Shown here in pieces: positions 56,558 through 64,000 of a DNA stretch of 64,000 bases. The translations under genes were made by a program, and so were the position numbers. The notes under the pieces are model-generated. The model was not told the DNA's origin and made no database searches. It saw only the letters and a list, made by a program, of their open reading frames with translations. Location: the NCBI GenBank assembly GCA_947497945.1, contig CANMIP010000015.1:1-64000 (forward strand), given 5' to 3'. Numbering within the stretch: the stretch's first letter is position 1; each line of letters begins with the position of its first letter. The stretch comes from an uncultured Tropicimonas sp. (lineage in GTDB: Bacteria; Pseudomonadota; Alphaproteobacteria; Rhodobacterales; Rhodobacteraceae).

Positions 56558-58609
56558 TCAGCCGCGACGCCGTCGCCGGCGCGGCCGATCCCCGCCGCTG
56601 TCTCCACCACTGCCCGTGTTGAAGGAGACCTCCGGCAGCGTCACCAGTTCCGAAAGGTTCGGGAAGGGATCCGAGGCGTGGGGCAGCGCGCTGGCGGCGA
56701 CGAAATGCTCCTGGAAGCGTGGTTCGATGGCCGTTTCGACCTTGGTGATCTCGCCCACTTCGCGTTCGATCTGAGCCCGGGCGGCCCGGTTGAGAAGCGC
56801 GATCCGTGCGCCGGTGCCCGCGGCATTGCCTGCCGAGCTGACCGCCTCCAGCGGCACATCCGGGATCATCCCCAGCACCATCGCGTGTTTTGGGCTGATA
56901 TGGGCGCCGAAAGCCCCCGCCAGCACGACCCGGTCGACGGTCTCTGTCCCCATCTCGTCCATCAGCAGCCGCGCGCCGGCATAGAGCGCGGACTTGGCGA
57001 GCTGGATCTCGCGGATATCGGCCTGGGTCACGGTGATGCGTGGCCCGCCCTCGGCGGAGCCGTCATGCAGCAGGAAGGCATGTGTCCGCCCGTTGGGCTC
57101 GCAGCGCGCGGTGCCGGTCTGGGCGGCCGAGCCGATCAGCCCGGCCCGGTCCAGCAGGCCGGCCATGCGCATCTCGGCCACCGCCTCGATAATGCCGGAC
57201 CCGCAGATCCCGGTCACCCCAGTCACCGCCGTGGCGGCCGCGAACCCCGGATCGTCGGACCACAGATCCGACCCGATGACGCGGAAGCGCGGCTGCCTGG
57301 TCACGGGGTCGATCTCGACCCTTTCGATGGCGCCGGGGGCGGCGCGCTGACCGGAGCTGATCTGCGCGCCTTCAAAGGCGGGGCCGGTGGGCGAGGAACA
57401 GGCGAGCACACGCTCCCGGTTGCCGAGCAGGATCTCGGCATTGGTGCCGACATCAATGACCAGCATCAGGTCATCCTGCGCGCCCGGCGCCTCGGAGAGC
57501 GCCACCGCCGCGGCATCGGCGCCGACATGCCCAGCGATACAGGGCAGGATATAGCTGCGGGCCTGGGGATGGATGGAGGCGAAGCCAAGCTCGGAGGCAG
57601 CCAGTTCGACCGCATCGGAGGTCGCCAGCGCAAAAGGCGCCTGCCCGAGCTCGACCGGATCGATCCCGAGCAGGAGGTGATGCATCACCGGGTTGCAGAC
57701 CAGCACCGTCTCGACGATATGCTCCGGCGCAAGCCCCGCCTCTTCGGCGATCTCCCCCGCAAGCCGGTCCAGCGCCTCGCGCACGGCGGCGGTCATCTCG
57801 CGATCCCCGCCCGGGTTCATCATCGCGTAGGAGACGCGGCTCATAACGTCCTCGCCGAAGCGGATCTGCGGGTTCATCAGTCCGGAGGAAGCGCGCACCT
57901 CGCCGGTGGACAGGTCGCACAGATGCGCCGCCATCGTGGTCGAGCCGAGGTCGATGGCGAGCCCGTAGAGCGGCCCCTCGAAATAGCCCGGCCAAAGATC
58001 GAGCAGGCGAGCCGGCCTGTCCTCGGGCTGGTGGATAGCGCAGGTCACCTGCCAGTTGCCCTTGCGCAGGACGGGTTGCAGCTTGCCCAGCAGCGCCAGT
58101 GGAACCTCGGCCAGCTCGACATCCCAGCTTTCGGCCAGCGCATCGCGCAGCCGTTGAAGGTCTCCCGAGGGTTCGTGCATGTCCGGCGCTGCCACTTCGA
58201 CCAGCAGCAGGCGGGTCGCCGGGTCCATCTCTATGACGCGCTCGGTGGCGGCCTTGCGGACGACCTGCCGGTGAACCTGGCTCTCGGGCGGCACGTCGAG
58301 CACCACGTCGGCTTGGATCGTCGCCTGGCAGCCGAGCCGCCGGCCCGATTTCAACCCGCGCTTTTCGTCGTAACGCGCCTCGACCTTGTTCCACGCCGAC
58401 AGCGCATCCTCCGCCACGCTCACCCCGTGCTTGGGGAAATCCCCGAAAGCGGGCTGGACCTGGCATTTGGAACAGATCCCGCGCCCGCCGCAGACGGAAT
58501 CCAGGTCGACGCCGAGTTGCCGCGCAGCCTGCAGGACGGGCGTCCCGACAGGGAAGCGGCCGCGCTTGCCGGAGGGGGTGAAGATGACGAGGGGGTCCTG
58601 TTGGCTCAC
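56558..58609 (-). CDS. RACo-like corrinoid-activation ATPase with 2Fe-2S domain
   Basis: The 683-residue protein joins a plant-type ferredoxin domain (Cys40, Cys46, Cys49 in VCGGRGICSKC and Cys94 in LGCQA) to an ASKHA ATPase-like DUF4445 domain (YGLAIDLGSTTMAAHL, then LVIDVGTNAEILLG, GICGSGIIEAVAEM and VLAGAFGAHIS). RACo and RamA-type proteins use ATP to reduce inactive Co(II) corrinoid proteins, serving methyltransferases. In Rhodobacteraceae such genes usually stand next to methyltransferase and corrinoid-protein genes, but none is seen here. The C-terminus is very basic (RPRRRRRRG). Length is usual for the family. Confidence 0.85.
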   Translation of the reverse strand: MSQQDPLVIFTPSGKRGRFPVGTPVLQAARQLGVDLDSVCGGRGICSKCQVQPAFGDFPKHGVSVAEDALSAWNKVEARYDEKRGLKSGRRLGCQATIQADVVLDVPPESQVHRQVVRKAATERVIEMDPATRLLLVEVAAPDMHEPSGDLQRLRDALAESWDVELAEVPLALLGKLQPVLRKGNWQVTCAIHQPEDRPARLLDLWPGYFEGPLYGLAIDLGSTTMAAHLCDLSTGEVRASSGLMNPQIRFGEDVMSRVSYAMMNPGGDREMTAAVREALDRLAGEIAEEAGLAPEHIVETVLVCNPVMHHLLLGIDPVELGQAPFALATSDAVELAASELGFASIHPQARSYILPCIAGHVGADAAAVALSEAPGAQDDLMLVIDVGTNAEILLGNRERVLACSSPTGPAFEGAQISSGQRAAPGAIERVEIDPVTRQPRFRVIGSDLWSDDPGFAAATAVTGVTGICGSGIIEAVAEMRMAGLLDRAGLIGSAAQTGTARCEPNGRTHAFLLHDGSAEGGPRITVTQADIREIQLAKSALYAGARLLMDEMGTETVDRVVLAGAFGAHISPKHAMVLGMIPDVPLEAVSSAGNAAGTGARIALLNRAARAQIEREVGEITKVETAIEPRFQEHFVAASALPHASDPFPNLSELVTLPEVSFNTGSGGDSGGDRPRRRRRRG

Positions 58610-58728
58610 GTCTCGGATCCTGTTGCTTGGGCCCGGCTAGACCGCCGGGCGGGCCTTCCGGCTATTCTTGGCCATGCGCGGACGCTGGGTCGTCCCGTTT
58701 GCGACACCCAAGGCAGGGAGGCGACGCG

Positions 58729-59070
58729 ATGGCGGAGCTTATCGGACATGTGGCGCTGGAGTTCAACGCCGAGGTGATGCCGGCTGGGTGGATCAACCGT
58801 ATGTGTCCGATCTCCACGCCCGCCCAGCTGGCGGACACGCTGTGTCTCGCCTGTGACGAGACCGCCAGCATCGAGCGCCTGCGGCGGGTGGAGGGGCCTT
58901 GGCAGGCGCATCGGCATTTCGTGATCGGGGATCTTGGCCGCGACGTGCCGGGAGAGGCTCAGGAGGCGCTCGATTCAGAGGGGCTGGGCCGGGAGATGGC
59001 TGGCTCTGGCCGACGGGGATGCACGCGATCCAGCGTCGGAAATCACGGGCGACCGACAGCCCGGCAGAGG
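58729..59070 (+). CDS. Possible small protein, boundary unclear
   Basis: An ATG at 58729 has GGCAGGGAGGCGACGCG upstream, a good ribosome site. The first about 95 codons read like a real protein (MAELIGHVALEFNAEVMPAG, then FVIGDLGRDVPGEAQEAL), but afterwards the codons look non-coding and the frame stays open into the next gene. I have set the end roughly where composition changes. It could be a frameshifted or truncated gene. No family is recognised. Confidence 0.25.
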
Positions 59071-59268
59071 GCTTACGGAGGCTGTGCAAGACGGAAATCG
59101 AGACCGGGTGTCAATTCCCTGGCCGCCTGCCCCGGCCGGCGCCAGCGCCCCTCTGCCCTGATCGGCCGGATTGCGGGGCTGATGGCGGAACAGGCCGTCA
59201 GGCCGTCTTTTCGTTGCGCCTTGCCCGGGCGCCTCTATGGTTTCATTGTGATCTGGGAGGAAAACGGA

Positions 59269-59616
59269 ATGCGCATCACCTCGCTCTGCACCGCGCTGTT
59301 CCTGACAGGGCAGGCAGCAATCGCCGGCGGCTTTGACGGCCTCTACCACCCCGCCGGATCGACCGGTTGGGACTGCCGGACCATCGGCGCCGACATGGGC
59401 GCGCTGGCCATTCGGGACGGACGGCTGGAGGGGGTCGAGAACAGCTGCGAGATGACGAACCCGGTCTCCGTGCGGGACATGGCCGCGGTGCTCTATGACC
59501 TGGAGTGTTCCGGGGAAGGAATGACCCATCGCGAGCGCGCCCTGCTGATGAAAAGCGATCACGGCGTCTATGTCATTCGCGATGGCTATGTCGCCGACTG
59601 GGCGCGCTGCGACTGA
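59269..59616 (+). CDS. Small exported Cys-containing protein, hypothetical
   Basis: The 115-residue protein has a signal peptide (MRITSLCTALFLTGQAAIAG). A small mature domain follows with four Cys (WDCRTIG, NSCEMTN, DLECSGEGM, ADWARCD), likely two disulfides, and the pattern FDGLYHPAGSTGWDCRTIGA. I recall related small secreted proteins in Rhodobacteraceae, of unknown function. The start is set by CTGGGAGGAAAACGGA; upstream codons continue in frame but belong to the preceding doubtful frame. It ends 51 bases before the convergent peptide-binding protein gene. Confidence 0.72.
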   Translation: MRITSLCTALFLTGQAAIAGGFDGLYHPAGSTGWDCRTIGADMGALAIRDGRLEGVENSCEMTNPVSVRDMAAVLYDLECSGEGMTHRERALLMKSDHGVYVIRDGYVADWARCD

Positions 59617-59667
59617 GGCCGGTCGGGACGCCGCACGCTCTGGCGCGACGCCCCATATGTCAGGATA

Positions 59668-61482
59668 TCATTCCTCGATCCACCAGACATCGGGCTGGAA
59701 GCCGATCCAGTCGCCATACATCTGCGTCTTGCCTTCGGGGTATTTCAGCTCCGCCTTGTGGGCCAGCCGGCCGACGGGAGAGTACCAGATCGGGATGACA
59801 TAACGCCCGGTGGTCAGCACTCGGTCCAGCGCCTTTGCGGCGGCGCGGAAATCCTCCTGGCTCTCGCCGTTCAGGAGCGCCTCGATCATTGCCTCGGCCG
59901 CCGGAGACGCCATCCCCATCCAGTTGCGCGTGCCGGGCTTGGTGACGCCCTCGGCGCCCCAGTAGAGGTTTTGCTCATTGCCGGGCGAGAGCGACATGTA
60001 GCGGATGTAATAGGCCATGTCGAAATCGTAATTCTGGGTGCGTTCCTTGTACTGGGCGCTGTCCACGGTCACGAGATTGGCCGTCACGCCGATCCGCTTG
60101 AGCTGCTGGGAAAAAAGCTCGGCGATATTGACCGTCTGGGTCGCGCCGGAGCGCAGCAGGATGTCGAATTCCAGCGCCTCGCCATCGGCGTTCTTCATCA
60201 CGCCGTCCTGCACCGTCCAGCCGGCATCGCCGAGGATCTTCAGCGCCTTGCGCGTGTTCTTCCGGTTCGCATCCGACCCATCCGAGGCCGGAAGGGCATA
60301 GCCGTCCAGCGCGCCGGGCAGCAGCTCCGCCGCGAAGGGTTCCAGCAGCTCCTTCACCTTGCCTTCGGCCGGCCCGTCGGACATGCCCAGCACCGAGTTG
60401 GAGAAGAAGGAGGCGATGCGCGGCTCCTCGCCGCCATTGATGGCGTTGTTGATGAACTCGAAATTGAACGCATGGGTCAGCGCATCCCGCACCCGCCAGT
60501 CGTCAAAGGGCGCGCGGCGGGTGTTCATGACCATGCCGCGAATGCCCGACGGGCGCTGATGCGGGATCTCGCTGAGCACGATCCGGCCATCCTGCACCGC
60601 CGGGAAGTCATAGGCGGTCTTCCACTTGGCGAAATTGCCCTCGCGGTTGGAGGAAATCTCGCCGGCGCGGAAGGCCTCGAAAGCGACATCGCTGTCGCCG
60701 AACCACTCGTAGCGGATCTCGCCGATATTGTGCAGGCCGGTGTTGAAGGGCAGATCCGCGCCCCACCAGTTCGGATCCTTCTTCAGGGTGACGAAGCGGC
60801 CGGCCTCGAAATCGGCGATGACATAGGGGCCGGTGCCGATGGGGGGCTCCAGCGAGCTCTCGTCGAAGGCACGGTCGTCATAGGTCGATTTCTTCAGGAT
60901 CGGCCGCAACCCGAGGATGAGCGGCAGCTCGTTATCCTTGGTGTTGAAGGTGAAGCGCACCGTGCGGTCGTCGACAGCCTCGGCGGTCTCGATCTTCTTC
61001 CAGGCGCCGTGATAGCGCGGGTGACCGAGCGTTCCGAGCGTCTCGTAGGACCACAGCACGTCCTCGACCGTCACAGGGGAGCCATCGGAGAAATGCGCTT
61101 CCTTCCGCAGGGTGAACTCAACCCACTCGCGATTCGGGCCGGTCTCCACCGATTCGGCCAAAAGGCCGTATAGCGTGAAGGGTTCGTCCCAGTTTCGGCC
61201 CATCAGGGACTCGTATCCGTAAATTCGCTGGCCATAGACCGAGCTGCCCTTGAGGATGAACGGATTGAGGCTGTCGAAGCCGCCAACCTCGGAAAGAACG
61301 ATTCTCCCGCCCTTTGGCGCGTCCACATTCACGTACGGCAGAGACACAAAATCCGGTGGAAGAGCGGGGTCTCCATACATAGCTATGCCATGGGAGGGCT
61401 CAGCGCCGGCGAATCCCCCGGCGCAGCTCAGGGCCACGACGCAGGCAAAACCTCGCGCAGCTTCGAAAAAATAGGGTCGCAT
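59668..61482 (-). CDS. Family 5 extracellular solute-binding protein (YejA-like)
   Basis: The 604-residue binding protein has a signal peptide (hydrophobic GFACVVALSCAGGFAGA, cleavage before EPSHG). Family 5 features are visible: GIAMYGDPALPPDFVSLPYV, WVEFTLRKEAHFSDGSPVTV with the characteristic FSDG motif, and RRAPFDDWRVRDALTHAFNF. YejA-type proteins capture peptides or microcin-like compounds for the YejBEF importer. The permease and ATPase genes are not in the window, as the gene stands alone with a small RNA candidate behind its start. Length is usual. The ligand is not known. Confidence 0.9.
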   Translation of the reverse strand: MRPYFFEAARGFACVVALSCAGGFAGAEPSHGIAMYGDPALPPDFVSLPYVNVDAPKGGRIVLSEVGGFDSLNPFILKGSSVYGQRIYGYESLMGRNWDEPFTLYGLLAESVETGPNREWVEFTLRKEAHFSDGSPVTVEDVLWSYETLGTLGHPRYHGAWKKIETAEAVDDRTVRFTFNTKDNELPLILGLRPILKKSTYDDRAFDESSLEPPIGTGPYVIADFEAGRFVTLKKDPNWWGADLPFNTGLHNIGEIRYEWFGDSDVAFEAFRAGEISSNREGNFAKWKTAYDFPAVQDGRIVLSEIPHQRPSGIRGMVMNTRRAPFDDWRVRDALTHAFNFEFINNAINGGEEPRIASFFSNSVLGMSDGPAEGKVKELLEPFAAELLPGALDGYALPASDGSDANRKNTRKALKILGDAGWTVQDGVMKNADGEALEFDILLRSGATQTVNIAELFSQQLKRIGVTANLVTVDSAQYKERTQNYDFDMAYYIRYMSLSPGNEQNLYWGAEGVTKPGTRNWMGMASPAAEAMIEALLNGESQEDFRAAAKALDRVLTTGRYVIPIWYSPVGRLAHKAELKYPEGKTQMYGDWIGFQPDVWWIEE

Positions 61483-61561
61483 TTTGGCAACAATCCCTCT
61501 CTGCCCTTGTATTCTTGGCGTCGAACCTAGCCCTGCAAGTCAACCATTTCAAACTTTTAAC

Positions 61562-61590
61562 TTGGCGCGCGGTGCTCGTTTGCGTATAAC
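61562..61590 (+). promoter_or_regulatory. Sigma-70-like promoter of the small RNA candidate
   Basis: TTGGCG and TATAAC are 17 bases apart, the optimal spacing for a housekeeping promoter. Transcription would begin near 61597. The nearest plus-strand coding gene does not follow, so the promoter most likely serves the short transcript downstream. Confidence 0.6.
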
Positions 61591-61596
61591 AAGGGT

Positions 61597-61672
61597 ACTG
61601 CTCGATAGGTTTCTTGCCTGTATGAAACCTGCCTCAATGACTTAGCGCCCGCCTTGTGCGGGCGTTTTTTTT
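61597..61672 (+). ncRNA. Candidate small RNA
   Basis: A strong promoter ends near 61590. A short transcript follows with hairpin AGGTTTC-TTGCCTGTAT-GAAACCT (61607-61630 region), a single-stranded linker GCCTCAATGACTTA, and an intrinsic terminator GCGCCCGC-CTTGT-GCGGGCG with an eight-T tail (61645-61672). No ribosome site or reading frame of useful length is inside. The layout is that of a trans-acting small RNA of about 75 bases. I do not recognise its family. Confidence 0.55.
61645..61672 (+). terminator. Intrinsic terminator of the small RNA candidate
   Basis: A GC-rich stem (GCGCCCGC with GCGGGCG, loop CTTGT) is followed by eight T. It is textbook in form and on the plus strand, away from both neighbouring minus-strand genes. 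Confidence 0.85.
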
Positions 61673-61964
61673 GGTCATGTTTCAGCCGGGAATGCCGACG
61701 CCTCAGGCAGCGCAAAAACCGGGCTGCTCCGGGGCCGCCGAGCCCGTGCGGAGCATCAGCATTTCTCGAATGAAGCCCTCAGGCTGCCATGCACCTCGCA
61801 AGGCAGAGCGAACCCTTTTCGACCGATTTCTTCGAGCCGCTGCCGCCCAATGGAGCGGCGGACTGGAAGGCTCGACCATGAGCGCGGTTGCCGCCGATTT
61901 TCCGGCCCGGAAAAACAAGGGCGCACCGATCGGCGCGCCCTTCTCTGCTGGCAACAGACGGGGG
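61673..61964. other. Region between the small RNA and the fatty-acid oxidation gene
   Basis: No gene is supported. The stretch contains the terminator of the fadJ-type gene at 61911-61942. Confidence 0.4.
61911..61942 (-). terminator. Intrinsic terminator of the fadJ-type gene
   Basis: On the minus strand AAGGGCGC-GCCGATCG-GTGCGCCCTT is followed by GTTTTT, about 23 bases after the stop codon. Stem and T-run fit an intrinsic terminator. Confidence 0.75.
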
Positions 61965-64000
61965 TCAGGCCGCGGCCTGCTCCTTCGGACCGAAGCGGCC
62001 ATAGAAGCTCTGACCCTTCGCGCCCATCTCCTCGAGCAGCGCCGGTGTGGCAAAGCGCGCGCCGTAGGTCTCGGCCAGTTCGGCGGTACGTTCGGCCGCA
62101 TAAGGCGTGCCGAGAATGTCCAGCCAGGAGAACGGACCGCCGGACCATGGCGCGAAGCCCCAGCCGAGGATCGCGCCGACATCGCCTTCGCGGATATCCT
62201 CCAGAACGCCCTCTTCCAGCGCCCGCACGGCTTCCAGCACCTGCACGAAGAGCAGGCGGTGCTGCACCTCGGTCAGGCTCGGCTGTTCCGCGGCCAGCGG
62301 GTATTTCTCCGCCAGCCCTTTCCACAGACCGGTCCGCTTGCCCTTCGCGTCATAGTCGTAGAAGCCGGCATTGGCCTTGCGCCCCAGACGCCCCGCCTCG
62401 AACATCGAGAACAGGATCTCGTCGCAGCTGTCATCATAGGCCTCGCCCATCGCGCGCTTCGTCGCTTTGGCGATCTTGACGCCGAGATCGATGGAGGTCT
62501 CGTCGGTAAGCTGCAGCGGGCCGAGCGGCATGCCCACGAGCTTGGCCGCATTCTCGATCAGCGCGGGCGAGACGCCCTCCGTGACCATGCGGATGCCCTC
62601 GTTGATGTAAGGGATGATGCAGCGATTGGCGTAGAAGAAGCGCTCGTCATTGACGACGATCGGCGTCTTGCGGATCTGGCGCACATAGTCGAGCGACTTG
62701 GCGACCGCCCGGCTGCCGCTCTCGGCGCCCTTGATGATCTCCACCAGCAGCATCTTCTCGACCGGCGAGAAGAAATGGATTCCGATGAATTGCTCGGGCC
62801 GTTTGGAGGCCTTGGCAAGCTCGGTGATCGGCAGGGTGGAGGTATTGGTGGCGAAGATGCAATCCTCGCCGACAACCGCTTCGACCTGTTTCGTCACCTC
62901 GGCCTTGACGGCCACATCCTCGAACACAGCCTCGATGATCAGGTCGCAGCCCGCGAGGTCATTGTAATCGTTGGTCGCCTGGATCTTCGACAGCAACGCG
63001 TCCTTCTTCTCCGGCGTGGTCTTGCCGCGCTTGATGCCCTTGTCGGCATAGCTCTCGGCATAGGCCTTGCCCTTGTCGGCGGCTTCCTGGCTCTGGTCGA
63101 GCAGGACAACGTCGATCCCGGCCTGGGCGGAGACCAGCGCGATGCCCGCGCCCATCATGCCGGCGCCGAGAACACCCACTTTGGAGACGGTCTCATCGGC
63201 CACGTCGGGACGGTTCGCACCTTTCTCCAGCGCTTCCTTGTTGATGAAGATCGACCGGATCATCGCCGAGGAGGACGGGTTCAACAGCACGTTGACGAAC
63301 CAGCGGCACTCGATGCGGATCGCGGTGTCGAAATCGACCTGCGCGCCCTCATAGACCGCCGAGAGCAGCGCCTTGGCAGCCGGGTAGACGCCTTGCGTCT
63401 TGCCGTTGACCATGGCGGAGGCGCCGACATAGGTCATGAAGCCCGCCGGGTGATAGGGCGCGCCGCCGGGGATCTTCTCGCCCTTCTCGTCCCAGGGCTT
63501 GACGATCTTCGGGTTGCTCAGCACCCATTCGCGGGCCGTGTCGAGCAGCTCCTCGGGGGCAACGACCTCGTCGACCACGCCGGCCATCTTGGCCTTTTTC
63601 GGGTCGTTCAGCTTGCCTTCCAGCAGCAGCGGCGAGGCGCCCATCGCGCCGAGCTTGCGCGAGAGCCGCGTGGTGCCGCCAGCGCCGGGGAAGATGCCGA
63701 CCAGGATCTCCGGCAGGCCGATCTTGGCCTTCGGATTGTCGGCGGCGAAGATGCGGTGGCAGGCGAGCGGGATCTCCAGCCCGATGCCGAGCGCCGTGCC
63801 GGGCAGTGCCGCCGCGATCGGCTTGCCGCCCTTGTTGGTCTTGGGCTCCATGCCGGCGCGCTCGATCTTGCGCAGGATGGCATGCATGCCCATCACGCCG
63901 TCGAACAGGCCCTTGGCGGGGTTGTCCCCGGCCGTTTCCTTCATCTTGGCGATGATGTTGAGGTCCATCCCGCCGGCAAAGGAGCCTTCCTTGCCGGAGG
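61965..64000 (-). CDS. fadJ: FadJ-type enoyl-CoA hydratase/3-hydroxyacyl-CoA dehydrogenase, start beyond the window
   Basis: The visible 678 residues are the main part of a bifunctional beta-oxidation enzyme of about 730 residues. The N-terminal crotonase part contains AALPGTALGIGLEIPLACHR and LPEILVGIFPGAGGTTRLSR. The dehydrogenase part has the NAD motif GVLGAGMMGAGIALVSAQAG, the catalytic His in IGIHFFSPVEKMLLVEIIKG, and a C-terminal helical domain ending KEQAAA. It hydrates trans-2-enoyl-CoA and oxidises the resulting 3-hydroxyacyl-CoA. The frame is open to the window edge; about 60 N-terminal residues lie outside. An internal ATG at 63968 is not the start. A terminator follows the stop. 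Confidence 0.95.
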   Translation of the reverse strand, partial: SGKEGSFAGGMDLNIIAKMKETAGDNPAKGLFDGVMGMHAILRKIERAGMEPKTNKGGKPIAAALPGTALGIGLEIPLACHRIFAADNPKAKIGLPEILVGIFPGAGGTTRLSRKLGAMGASPLLLEGKLNDPKKAKMAGVVDEVVAPEELLDTAREWVLSNPKIVKPWDEKGEKIPGGAPYHPAGFMTYVGASAMVNGKTQGVYPAAKALLSAVYEGAQVDFDTAIRIECRWFVNVLLNPSSSAMIRSIFINKEALEKGANRPDVADETVSKVGVLGAGMMGAGIALVSAQAGIDVVLLDQSQEAADKGKAYAESYADKGIKRGKTTPEKKDALLSKIQATNDYNDLAGCDLIIEAVFEDVAVKAEVTKQVEAVVGEDCIFATNTSTLPITELAKASKRPEQFIGIHFFSPVEKMLLVEIIKGAESGSRAVAKSLDYVRQIRKTPIVVNDERFFYANRCIIPYINEGIRMVTEGVSPALIENAAKLVGMPLGPLQLTDETSIDLGVKIAKATKRAMGEAYDDSCDEILFSMFEAGRLGRKANAGFYDYDAKGKRTGLWKGLAEKYPLAAEQPSLTEVQHRLLFVQVLEAVRALEEGVLEDIREGDVGAILGWGFAPWSGGPFSWLDILGTPYAAERTAELAETYGARFATPALLEEMGAKGQSFYGRFGPKEQAAA

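Noticed and set aside
56492-58777. A 761-codon plus-strand open frame
   Set aside because: Antisense to the corrinoid-activation ATPase and overlapping the tRNA. No domain.
61703-62182. A 159-codon minus-strand frame at the end of the fadJ-type gene
   Set aside because: It overlaps the fadJ-type coding region in another frame, crosses its terminator and has an Arg/Ser/Pro-rich shadow composition.

Overview
The window is GC-rich DNA from an alphaproteobacterium, most likely a marine member of the Rhodobacteraceae (Roseobacter group). This rests on the 55-residue L33 gene, the type-A RNase P RNA, a VPLPA-CTERM exoprotein, an excalibur lipoprotein, the 2Fe-2S/ASKHA activator, TTT and ABC uptake operons, and the general gene style. 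It is inference from recognised families; no rRNA is present.

Left arm (1-6.3 kb) is accessory DNA. It holds a truncated transketolase/pyruvate-dehydrogenase-E1-like tail joined to an IS3-family remnant, a second IS3-family remnant, a secreted RTX protein, a small membrane protein and an apparently intact IS5-family element.

6.3-15 kb is the most unusual part. Three overlapping genes encode a hexaheme c-type cytochrome, a protein that joins a diheme c-type domain to a C-terminal outer-membrane barrel resembling the Slam (DUF560) type, and a monoheme cytochrome c. Next come a convergent LapG-like periplasmic cysteine protease, a small acidic His/Asp-rich exported protein, and a 1201-residue probably type-I-secreted protein with seven near-identical Gly-rich repeats and inserted lectin-like modules. 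Together they suggest a cell-surface electron-transfer or surface-display system that I do not recognise as described.

15-29 kb is catabolic. It contains a sulfatase, a tripartite tricarboxylate-type transporter (tctCBA) and an SMP-30-type lactonase in one operon, with a divergent LysR regulator, a U32 peptidase, a GH116 glycosidase, an XRE regulator and an MFS permease. A Lys/Ser/Gly-rich exported protein follows.

30-38 kb is a pyruvate/acetate node. Phosphoenolpyruvate synthase diverges from an operon encoding an acyl-CoA synthetase, a fused E1 alpha-beta 2-oxoacid dehydrogenase, a lipoyl E2 and an acyl carrier protein, with no E3. A bidirectional terminator separates it from rpmG.

38-44 kb is mostly housekeeping: DUF533 protein, rnpB, AmpD-like amidase, excalibur lipoprotein, gatA, gatC and a VPLPA-CTERM protein. 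44-45.6 kb is an MFS exporter with a His-rich tail and a possible CsoR/RcnR-type operator in front of it.

45.9-55.6 kb is a beta-mannoside utilisation locus: LacI regulator, binding protein, two permeases, ATPase, GH2 beta-mannosidase, sugar isomerase and oxidoreductase, with tandem candidate operators. The right end has tRNA-Gly(CCC), a RACo-like corrinoid-activating ATPase, a YejA-type peptide-binding protein, a strong candidate small RNA and the start-truncated FadJ-type fatty-acid oxidation enzyme.
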